Shown here: piece after piece, positions 28,157-34,627 of the stretch
Numbering within the stretch: position 1 is the first letter of the stretch
How the letters are laid out: the number at the start of each line of letters is the position of its first letter
NCBI GenBank assembly: GCA_017305595.1
Contig: JAFKKL010000020.1
Coordinates: forward strand, 1 to 34,627
DNA length: 34,627 nucleotides
Origin: Hyphomicrobiales bacterium
GTDB lineage: Bacteria; Pseudomonadota; Alphaproteobacteria; Rhizobiales; Xanthobacteraceae
Direction: 5' to 3'
The notes under the pieces: model-generated
Seen by the model: the letters and a program-made list of their open reading frames with translations, nothing else
Databases searched by the model: none
Told to the model about the DNA's origin: nothing
Made by a program: the position numbers and the translations under genes

Positions 28157-28914
28157 CGAAAATGTCGATCGACCGCGATACCGATCTGCGATTTCAACGG
28201 CCCGTTCGATCCACTCGCAGCTAACAGGTGGCGTGCCGTCGTTCGAATGTCTCGTGACAACGCGCGCTGGACTGCGGCAGCATCTCCTGCCTTCACCCCG
28301 TCGATGATCTCCTTGTGCTCGGAGGCATCCCACGGCGAGTTCGGAACCATGAACGAGAAATACATCGTGGGTCCGCTCAACAACCAAAGCGACTCGATCA
28401 GCGGCATCAGGACATCGGATTTCGCAGCCTCATAGAGCGTGAAATGAAATTCCTGATTGATCGAAAGACACTCAAGCGCATCGCGCTGGTCGATGGCCGC
28501 TAGAAGCCGCTTGTTGATGGCCGTCAGCCGATTTGGAAGATCGGCATCGACGCTTTTCAAGGCGGCTTTAGCCGCCATGTTCTCCACGACCTCACGAACC
28601 TCGAACAATTCCTTCAGTTTTGATGCCGAAAGCCGCGGCACGCGCACGGACCCACTGGGCAGCTCCTCAAGTACATTGGCGGCCACCAGTTGACTGAGGC
28701 CGCTGCGAATAGGCATCGAACTGGTGCCGAACGCCGTCGCCAGCGCGCGAAGGCCCATCACCTGGCCGGGCATGAATGCCCCCGTCATGAGCCCATGTCG
28801 CAGCCGCCTCGCCACCAGGTCTGTGATATGGGCTCTTTTCTGATCGCTCCGCTTCTTCTGGCCGGCTTCCTCAGCCGTCGCCGGCTTGGTTACGGGTTCG
28901 CGCGAACGCGCCAT
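28153..28914 (-). CDS. GntR-family regulator, FCD (FadR-type) domain
   Basis: A 253-aa regulator. An extended charged N-terminus (1-30) precedes the winged helix-turn-helix (about 31-95, with ALATAFGTSSMPIRSGLSQLVAANVLE). The FCD effector domain (about 105-235) contains REVVENMAAKAAL and later EFHFTLYEAA and SEHKEIIDGV, which hold His ligands for a metal that helps bind small acids. GAGGAAG 6 nt upstream supports the ATG at 28914. Such regulators usually control operons for catabolism of carboxylates or amino acids; the flanking RidA, dehydrogenases and dadA are the natural targets. It stands between the main catabolic run and the riboswitch-controlled gene, 241 nt after RidA. Confidence 0.9.
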   Translation of the reverse strand: MARSREPVTKPATAEEAGQKKRSDQKRAHITDLVARRLRHGLMTGAFMPGQVMGLRALATAFGTSSMPIRSGLSQLVAANVLEELPSGSVRVPRLSASKLKELFEVREVVENMAAKAALKSVDADLPNRLTAINKRLLAAIDQRDALECLSINQEFHFTLYEAAKSDVLMPLIESLWLLSGPTMYFSFMVPNSPWDASEHKEIIDGVKAGDAAAVQRALSRDIRTTARHLLAASGSNGPLKSQIGIAVDRHFR

Positions 28915-29130
28915 CTAACTTCCTCACTCTCTTAGTATCTCGGCAAGCTCCACGGCAACGATCTCGCCAGCCAGTGGATACAATCGGCAAAGACTACTTG
29001 ACGCAGGTGCGGCAATCCAGCCGAAAGGCATTATTCCCGCAGTTTCAAACTGGGCAGATATCCGGCTCAAGTCGAAGGATGCCCGTCAGCCATCGGCCAA
29101 ACGACGTATCGACGGCATGGCGATCCCTCG

Positions 29131-29149
29131 ATCACATCTTCCCTGTGAT
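29131..29149. promoter_or_regulatory. Short inverted repeat between RidA and GntR genes
   Basis: ATCACA-N7-TGTGAT follows the RidA stop directly, in the 241-bp space upstream of the GntR gene. It might be a weak terminator stem or an operator for the GntR protein. It is the inverse of the Crp half-site order, so a Crp site is unlikely. Evidence is limited to symmetry. Confidence 0.3.
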
Positions 29150-29155
29150 GCGGCA

Positions 29156-29623
29156 TCAGTCCGTGACTTCGAACATGCCTTCGACCTCTACAGGCACATT
29201 GCGCGGCAGCGACGACGAGCCGACAGCCACCCGCACATGCTTTCCCGCATCGCCGAACACCGCAACCATCAAATCCGACGCGCCGTTGATGACTTTTGGA
29301 TGATCGCCAAATCCGGCAACCGCATTGACGAAGCCTCCGAGGCGCACCACGGATCGCACGCGCTCCAGATTGCCGTCCAGCGCGGTGTTGAGCTGCGCCA
29401 GCAGATTGATCGCGCAAACGCGGGCTGCGGCCTGCCCCTGCTCAAGCGAAATCTCCGCACCCAACTGTCCGACGAAAAGATCCTTGCCATCCTTGGAAGG
29501 CACTTGCCCGGAAACAAGCAGCAGATCCCCGATCCTCCGGAACGGCACGTAGTTCGCCGACGGGACCGATGGTCGTGGCAATTCGATCCCGAGCTGTTTC
29601 AGCCGATCTTGAATATTGGTCAT
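29156..29623 (-). CDS. RidA-family (YjgF/YER057c/UK114) protein
   Basis: A 155-aa RidA-superfamily protein. Family marks are NYVPFRRIGDLLLVSGQVP (24-42), the central VRLGGFVNAVAGFGDHPKV and the C-terminal VPVEVEGMFEV. Where canonical RidA has Arg105 in the ARLPKD loop, this protein reads SSSLPRNV (136-143), so imine/enamine deaminase activity cannot be assumed; it belongs with the longer, non-archetypal RidA group. I used the ATG at 29623, with AAGG about 11-13 nt upstream; the ATG at 29635 abuts that site and is less likely. Neighbouring oxidoreductases would produce imines or keto acids, a natural setting for such proteins. Confidence 0.88.
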   Translation of the reverse strand: MTNIQDRLKQLGIELPRPSVPSANYVPFRRIGDLLLVSGQVPSKDGKDLFVGQLGAEISLEQGQAAARVCAINLLAQLNTALDGNLERVRSVVRLGGFVNAVAGFGDHPKVINGASDLMVAVFGDAGKHVRVAVGSSSLPRNVPVEVEGMFEVTD

Positions 29624-29738
29624 AGTGGTGGTCATCCTTCTCTCATGGTCTGTCATTGGATCGTCCGGAGGCGCAGCCATGCCGGTGGTGTGTTGCGATG
29701 GGTATCAATCGATGCCGTTTCGTTGCGATTGATCGGGT

Positions 29739-30893
29739 TCAGGGCAAAGGCGGGACACGCCGCACCGTGCTGCGATCCAGTTCATCGAGGGAACCGAAGC
29801 CGCCGATCGCCATGGCCAGATCGATCTCCTCGCGCAGCAGATCGAGCGCATGCTTGACGCCGGCTTCACCGGCCACCGATAGTCCCCACAGATGCGACCG
29901 CCCTATCAGAACTGCATGCGCGCCCAGCGCGATTGCTTTCAGTACGTCGGCGCCTCGTCGCACGCCGCCATCCAGAAGCACCGGTACGCGACCGGCGACG
30001 GCATCGACGATTTCTTCCAGCGCTTCAATGACACCCAGCGTCTGATCGAATTGCCGGCCGCCGTGATTGGAAACCTGAACCGCATCGCAACCGGAATCGA
30101 GCGCCTTGACGGCGTCTTCTCCGCGCAACACCCCCTTGATGATCAGCGGGCCATCCCAGATCGAACGGAGCCACGCGACATCGCTCCAACGCACCGCCGG
30201 GTCGATCAGCGTCGAGATATAGCGCGCCATATCGACGACGCCTCCGCCACCGTAAGCTTCGAAATTCTTGAATGTCACGCGCGGCGTTCGCGCCATCCGC
30301 ATCCACCAGCCTGGATGCAGGGCAGCATCAAGCATGGTGGAAAGATTGAGCTTGGGATTGATGGTGAATCCGTTACGGATATCGCGCTCGCGGCGCCCCA
30401 GCAAAGGACAGTCGACCGTCAACGTGAGAGCCTCGTAGCCCGACGCACGAGCGCGCTCGGCAAACGCCCGGGTGATGCCGCGATCCTTGTAGATAAAAAT
30501 TTGCAGCCATTTCGGGCCCGGCGCGGCGTCTGCAATCTCTTCAATCGACAATGTCGAGCCCGCGCTGACCGTCATGATCGTGCCGGCTTTGGCGCACGCC
30601 CTGGCAACTTCCGCTTCACCACGTGGCCAGAGCAGACCGGATGAGCCGGTGGGCGCGACCAGCACCGGACTTTCGATCCGGCGCCCGAACAGAGTGCGAC
30701 TCTGGTCACGGCTTTCGCGCCCTGACAACGCACGCGCCATCAAGGCATAGGTCGCGAAGCCGGCTGAGTTGCGGTGTTTGGTGGCCTCGTCACCAGCACC
30801 ACCGTCGACGAAATCGAACAACATGCGCGGCAATGCTCTACGAGCCGCCTCGCGCATATCGTCGATGGTGATCAGACTCTCCAGTCGCGCCAT
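29739..30893 (-). CDS. FMN-dependent alpha-hydroxy-acid dehydrogenase
   Basis: A 384-aa TIM-barrel flavoprotein of the lactate/glycolate/mandelate dehydrogenase family. The FMN and catalytic residues are present: Lys253 (LIIKGVL), His277 and Arg280 in SNHGGRQ, and the phosphate-binding DGGVRRG (308-314). Two active-site tyrosines of glycolate oxidase (Tyr24 and Tyr129) align with Phe28 and Phe133 here, so substrate choice or rate may differ. It should oxidise a 2-hydroxy acid to a 2-keto acid with electrons passed to quinone or oxygen. It starts 12 nt after the opine-dehydrogenase-family gene stop, so the two are cotranscribed. Confidence 0.9.
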   Translation of the reverse strand: MARLESLITIDDMREAARRALPRMLFDFVDGGAGDEATKHRNSAGFATYALMARALSGRESRDQSRTLFGRRIESPVLVAPTGSSGLLWPRGEAEVARACAKAGTIMTVSAGSTLSIEEIADAAPGPKWLQIFIYKDRGITRAFAERARASGYEALTLTVDCPLLGRRERDIRNGFTINPKLNLSTMLDAALHPGWWMRMARTPRVTFKNFEAYGGGGVVDMARYISTLIDPAVRWSDVAWLRSIWDGPLIIKGVLRGEDAVKALDSGCDAVQVSNHGGRQFDQTLGVIEALEEIVDAVAGRVPVLLDGGVRRGADVLKAIALGAHAVLIGRSHLWGLSVAGEAGVKHALDLLREEIDLAMAIGGFGSLDELDRSTVRRVPPLP

Positions 30894-30905
30894 GTCCGCA
30901 ACCGT

Positions 30906-31994
30906 CTAGCTCGCACCACGTACACGGCGCATCAGCTCATCGCGCGAAAGACCTGCAATCCCCATGCGTTCGGCGGTTCGGCCGGCGTCCGGCGTCACGC
31001 CGCAGGCTGCATCGCCAAGCAGCGATAGCGCTGCCGCAACCGGGGTTTGCACATTCGCGATCGTGGCGAGAGCGAGGAACGGCGTCAGGCCGTAACCAAA
31101 ATCCTCGACGTAGTATCGATGGGTCAAGGTGTCAGGCGCCTTTATCCGCCGGTTGGCTTCTCCATCAGAGATGGCCGCGCGATAATCATCAGCCGCCGCG
31201 TCGGCGGAAACGGTGCCGATGGCGCGCATTTCCTCGATCACCGTCGGCAGATCGTGGCCGAATGCCGCCGCGACGGCACGGCGCTCGTTGTCGAGCGCGG
31301 CCATCACGCGGACCACACCGGGCGTCATGCCCTCGACGTAGAACGTGAAGTCGCCATGCGTCGCCTCGACCCAGGCCGCGGCGAGGACGGCACCCGGCGG
31401 ATGCAGGACCATGTTGACGTTCGACAGATCGCTCGCCAGGACATCGCCCGTATCGTACGCGGTCGGATAAAGCTGACGCGCCGCCGCCAACGCTGCCGCG
31501 CCGCCCGGCAATGCCGCTGCCCGGATGCTCCCCGCCCGCCCCGATACGGTGACGTGATCGGGTTGATACTTACGTGCCACATAAGTGAGTGTCGAAAATT
31601 CGGCGATCGGCGGCGGAGTTGCTCCGGCCCTGCGATAAGCTTCGTGAAACTCGAGCGCTCCGCCGGTGTGGCCAGGATTGAGAATGACCGGCGTGATGGA
31701 GGACCATCCCGCTCCGGCGAGGGCCTGTGCGACCACGCCATGAGAGAACGTCGGCAAAGTCACAAGCGCCGCATCGGCTCCGCGAACGGCATCACGTAGG
31801 CTCGCGGTAATACCTGCTGGCCTGAGCACGCCTTCTCCAAGCACGCCGTCATAAGCGATGCCGTTGGTCTTGAATGGCTCCAACGTCTGCGGCGAGCGAT
31901 TCCAGAGCGTCACGTCATGTCCGGCAAGCGACAGTTCGATAGTGGCCGCGGCTCCGCCGGCGCCCGCACCAATCACCAGAATTTTCATGGCCAT
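30906..31994 (-). CDS. NAD/NADP octopine/opine-dehydrogenase family protein
   Basis: A 362-aa two-domain dehydrogenase. The Rossmann domain starts at once with ILVIGAGAGGAAATIELSLAGHDVTLW; the C-terminal helical domain (about 185-340) contains LHPPGAVLAAAWVEATHGDFTF, matching the opine dehydrogenase domain with its conserved substrate His. Enzymes of this kind join or split amino acids and keto acids reductively through a secondary amine (octopine, nopaline, opine metallophore and similar). Here it lies in a catabolic operon rather than with opine uptake genes, so oxidation of an opine-like compound is a possibility, not a conclusion. Two ATG starts (31994, 31988) are near equal; AAGGA precedes both. 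Confidence 0.85.
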   Translation of the reverse strand: MAMKILVIGAGAGGAAATIELSLAGHDVTLWNRSPQTLEPFKTNGIAYDGVLGEGVLRPAGITASLRDAVRGADAALVTLPTFSHGVVAQALAGAGWSSITPVILNPGHTGGALEFHEAYRRAGATPPPIAEFSTLTYVARKYQPDHVTVSGRAGSIRAAALPGGAAALAAARQLYPTAYDTGDVLASDLSNVNMVLHPPGAVLAAAWVEATHGDFTFYVEGMTPGVVRVMAALDNERRAVAAAFGHDLPTVIEEMRAIGTVSADAAADDYRAAISDGEANRRIKAPDTLTHRYYVEDFGYGLTPFLALATIANVQTPVAAALSLLGDAACGVTPDAGRTAERMGIAGLSRDELMRRVRGAS

Positions 31995-32096
31995 GTCCTT
32001 GTCATGTGCGTCTACCGTACCTTGTCGGCGTGGTCGTTACCTACTCACGCACGCCCGATCATCCCGATCCGCGTCGCCACGCGATACTCTCGCACC

Positions 32097-32870
32097 TCAA
32101 TCCGCTGTCCATCCGCCATCGACCAACAGCGAGGTCCCGGTGACCAATGCCGATGCATCCGATGCCAGAAATACCACCGCGCCCATCAGATCTTCGACGC
32201 GACCGATCCGCCCGAGCTTGATCTTGGTCGAGAGCGCCGCAAGCTGGGCCTCGCCAAGACCGTAGGATCGTGTCAGCGGCGTATCGGTAAACGTCGGTGC
32301 AATCGCATTGACGCGAATGCCGCGCGGGCCGAGTTCAACCGCAAGCGCCTTCGTCAGACCCTCGATGGCGAACTTCGACGTCACGTAGATCGACCGCTCG
32401 CTGGCACCGACATGCCCGAGCTGCGACGATACGTTGATGATCGAACCGCTTCTGCCAGCCGCGAGCAGCTTCGCAACCACCAACTGCGTCAGATTGAAAA
32501 CCGCTCTGACATTGAGATCGAACACGGCATCGAAATCATCGAGCCCGACATCGAGAAAAGCTCCGGGCCGGTTGATCCCGGCGTTGTTGAGCAGAATGTC
32601 GAACGGCGCCTGATCCCGCAGCGCCTCGACGACAGCAACACGGTCAGTCACATCCAAAGGAAGAGCCCCAGCCTTCCCGCCCTGACCATTGATTGCCGCG
32701 GCAACGATCTCGATCTCGTCACGCGTCCGAGCGCAAAGGGTCACGTCCGCGCCGGCACCGGCTAGGGCAGTGGCGGCGGCGAGGCCGATACCCCGTCCCG
32801 CACCCGTGACAAGCGCACGCCGGCCGTCCAACCGAAACGACGGCATAAGAGGAAGCCCACCAACAGCCAT
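32097..32870 (-). CDS. Short-chain dehydrogenase/reductase (SDR)
   Basis: A 257-aa classical SDR. The cofactor loop is TGAGRGIG (22-29), followed by NNAG (95-98) and the catalytic Ser149, Tyr162 and Lys166 in IYVTSK. The C-terminal end LLVDGGWTAD is typical. It oxidises or reduces an alcohol/carbonyl with NAD(P). The ATG at 32870 is the first in frame; an ATG at 32846 (MPSFRLDG) would fit the usual SDR start and has GGTGG upstream. It starts 9 nt after the Rossmann-protein stop and ends 102 nt before the opine-dehydrogenase-family gene. Substrate unknown; the operon suggests a keto/hydroxy intermediate. Confidence 0.92.
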   Translation of the reverse strand: MAVGGLPLMPSFRLDGRRALVTGAGRGIGLAAATALAGAGADVTLCARTRDEIEIVAAAINGQGGKAGALPLDVTDRVAVVEALRDQAPFDILLNNAGINRPGAFLDVGLDDFDAVFDLNVRAVFNLTQLVVAKLLAAGRSGSIINVSSQLGHVGASERSIYVTSKFAIEGLTKALAVELGPRGIRVNAIAPTFTDTPLTRSYGLGEAQLAALSTKIKLGRIGRVEDLMGAVVFLASDASALVTGTSLLVDGGWTAD

Positions 32871-32879
32871 CGTTACAAC

Positions 32880-33953
32880 TCAGCCGCCGAGTCTGGCCCG
32901 TAACTCGCCCAACTCGCGCGCCACGGCCTCCACATCGACGACATTGAACCCGGCGGCGAGCGTGGGTGAATATGCCGCGAGCGCATCTCTCGCCCGCTCG
33001 GAATACGTCACTCGCCCATCGTCCGAAATGCTGACGCCGTCCGCGTCTTCAAATCCGCGATTCCAGGCGACCGCGGCATCGCGCGTCAGTCCCTTGGGGA
33101 GATCCAGCGTCACACGTCCGGCAGATACACGCACCGGATAGCCGCCGGGCAGTCCGCCCGGGCCGGGAACATGCGCAAGGATATCGCCATGGCCGGCAAG
33201 CGCACGCAGAACGGGAACGGCCGATGCACCCGAGATCGCATTGAGGTCGCGATATGGCAATTGCACATGCCGCGTCATGTCATCGACGTTCGGAATCTCG
33301 TTCTCGCCAACCCACGCCCGGACCGGCGCGCCAGTGCGCTCCGTACCCGGCTTGCGCCATTGCACGAGATGCTGGTGATGCCCGAGCACACGCAGCGAAC
33401 CGCGCTGCTCGGCGGGCAACAACGCGGCAATCACTGCCGCGTAGATCGCGATGTTGCCAACGCCGGTCGTGATCGGCAGCCCTGCGCGATGCAGCACCTG
33501 ATTGACTCCATCCGGGTAACAGGTATTGACGAATGTGACGTTCGCGCCCGCCACCTGCACAGCTTTCGCAGTACGTGACGGCAACACGGAATGGAATGCG
33601 ATGGTCATTCCGAATCCGGCCTCGGCCACCAGCCGCGACCACTCGGAATCCATGCGATCCACCTTCCATGGCGATTGCAGGGACGCCGACTGAACGACAA
33701 TACGCGGATTGGTCTTGGCAAGCGCCTCGCCGATCGACTCCGGCGAACCGGAATCGACCTTGAGCGTTCCGAACGTCACGGGCGTGCCAAAAATGGCAGC
33801 CCGCGAACCCCCGGCTTCGGCAAGCCAGGTCATACGCTCCACGTTGCGGCCACCGACCAGCACATGAAGCGGTGCCTGCGCGGTGGACGCGAGGTCGCAG
33901 ATCATGATTTCCGCGAAATACCCCGTGCCCAGTATCAGAATATCGTTGGCCAT
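32880..33953 (-). CDS. Rossmann-fold protein, saccharopine-dehydrogenase-like, unassigned
   Basis: A 357-aa protein with an N-terminal NAD(P)-binding start, ILILGTGYFAEIMICDLA (5-22), then VLVGGRNVERM at the end of the second strand, as in saccharopine-dehydrogenase-like and trans-acting enoyl-reductase-like proteins. The rest shows no catalytic motif I can name. The ATG at 33953 has GGAG 9 nt upstream; in-frame starts at 33968 and 33995 are less likely. It is the second gene of the run, 51 nt after the substrate-binding protein and 9 nt before the SDR, so it probably acts on the same imported compound. Confidence 0.75.
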   Translation of the reverse strand: MANDILILGTGYFAEIMICDLASTAQAPLHVLVGGRNVERMTWLAEAGGSRAAIFGTPVTFGTLKVDSGSPESIGEALAKTNPRIVVQSASLQSPWKVDRMDSEWSRLVAEAGFGMTIAFHSVLPSRTAKAVQVAGANVTFVNTCYPDGVNQVLHRAGLPITTGVGNIAIYAAVIAALLPAEQRGSLRVLGHHQHLVQWRKPGTERTGAPVRAWVGENEIPNVDDMTRHVQLPYRDLNAISGASAVPVLRALAGHGDILAHVPGPGGLPGGYPVRVSAGRVTLDLPKGLTRDAAVAWNRGFEDADGVSISDDGRVTYSERARDALAAYSPTLAAGFNVVDVEAVARELGELRARLGG

Positions 33954-34004
33954 AGTGTTCGACTCCATTCGTTCGCCGGGCACGTCAGTCTTCAATGCGC
34001 GTTT

Positions 34005-34627
34005 CTACTTGATGAAGTCGTTGGTGAAGGCGGTGCCGACATCCACCTTGCTCTTCATCATTTCCATTCCGATCAGTTGATCCTGCAGGCTTTCCCAGCC
34101 GGCCTTCGTCGAACTGCCCAGCCCCCCGGCCTTGACGTCGTCCGACTGGGTAAGCTTCAAAACTTCCGGCAGTTTCAGTTCGGCATAGACCTTGTCGGTG
34201 GACGGGTTGGCCTTGATGAAAGCGTCATAGGCTTCCTTCGGATGCTCCAGCGAATAGCTCCACCCCTTAAGAAAAGCCTTAGTGAAGCGCTTCACCAGAT
34301 CCGGGTTTTCCTTGATCAACGCCTCGTTGGTCAGAACCGAGGTCGAGTACATCTTGACGCCAAGGCCCTCGAAACCGATCCAACTGACATCCTCGCCGCT
34401 CGCTTTCAGTTTGAGCGCGTCATTGAAGTAGAAGCCGACGCCGACATCGATCCGATTGGATGCGATCAGCGGCACCAACGCGCCATCAGCCGGCACTTCC
34501 TTGAACTTGGTCGGATCGAGTTTCAACGACGTCTTCAGCGCTTCCCACTGCCGGCCGGTGTTGCTCTTGAGCTGAATGCCGAGCGTCTTGCCATATAGGT
34601 CAGTCTTGACGTCCTTGATATTTGCCG
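34005..34627 (-). CDS. ABC transporter substrate-binding protein, NMT1/SsuA type (5' end cut by window edge)
   Basis: The frame is open to the right edge, giving the last 207 codons of a periplasmic binding protein; the true start lies outside. Visible parts include DLYGKTLGIQ, a strand-loop typical of the NMT1/SsuA/ThiY fold, ADGALVPLIASNRIDVGVGF and the C-terminal helices. These proteins bind sulfonates, nitrate, pyrimidine precursors or aromatic compounds, and the ligand cannot be told here. It precedes the Rossmann/SDR/opine-dehydrogenase run by 51 nt, which makes it the likely uptake component. Permease and ATPase genes, if any, would be beyond the right edge. Confidence 0.88.
   Translation of the reverse strand, partial: ANIKDVKTDLYGKTLGIQLKSNTGRQWEALKTSLKLDPTKFKEVPADGALVPLIASNRIDVGVGFYFNDALKLKASGEDVSWIGFEGLGVKMYSTSVLTNEALIKENPDLVKRFTKAFLKGWSYSLEHPKEAYDAFIKANPSTDKVYAELKLPEVLKLTQSDDVKAGGLGSSTKAGWESLQDQLIGMEMMKSKVDVGTAFTNDFIK

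Overview
The window reads as a stretch of alphaproteobacterial chromosome, most likely from the Bradyrhizobium/Rhodopseudomonas/Nitrobacter/Afipia group (order Hyphomicrobiales). The assignment is inferred from GC-rich coding sequence, good AGGAGG-type ribosome sites, a GGAAC-N16-CGTT promoter of the EcfG general-stress type, and the gene families present. No rRNA, tRNA, CRISPR array, insertion sequence or phage gene was seen. I count 28 protein genes I would defend, two of them cut by the window edges, plus one possible 38-codon gene.

Layout. (1) 1-3401: a leftward operon of secreted ankyrin protein, CDA-fold nucleobase/nucleoside deaminase and CynX/NimT-type transporter, facing a divergent LysR regulator, with a T-N11-A dyad between them. 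(2) 3402-10846: a long AT-richer non-coding stretch, then a type I secretion ABC exporter with two tandem C39-like N-terminal domains and its HlyD adaptor, then a LuxR-type regulator with a degenerate receiver, a 0.7 kb gap holding a perfect 20-bp palindrome, and a Crp/Fnr-type regulator. (3) 10997-19104: a probable stress/envelope carbohydrate cluster. Leftward lie an MsbA-like ABC exporter, an amylo-alpha-1,6-glucosidase-family protein, a PRC-barrel protein and an MFS transporter; rightward lie a family 4 glycosyltransferase and two small proteins. Both arms start from what looks like one bidirectional EcfG promoter. (4) 19518-26431: a heavy-metal efflux operon, DUF2946-like leader protein, CzcC, CzcB, possible 38-aa ORF, CzcA, CDF exporter. 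(5) 26640-34627: a catabolic region with an ABC substrate-binding protein, a Rossmann-fold protein, an SDR, an opine-dehydrogenase-family enzyme, an FMN 2-hydroxyacid dehydrogenase, a RidA-family protein, a GntR/FCD regulator, and a DadA-like D-amino-acid dehydrogenase behind a tandem glycine riboswitch with its own promoter.

How parts work together. The metal operon supplies a full three-part RND pump plus an inner-membrane exporter. The catabolic block pairs uptake with several oxidoreductases acting on amino-acid-like or hydroxy-acid substrates and a regulator; the riboswitch shows that at least dadA responds to glycine, and the visible base pairing suggests glycine turns it on. The most unusual items are the duplicated C39-like domain in the type I exporter, the glycine-riboswitch-dadA pairing, the bidirectional stress promoter, and the small ORF fused by overlaps between czcB and czcA.
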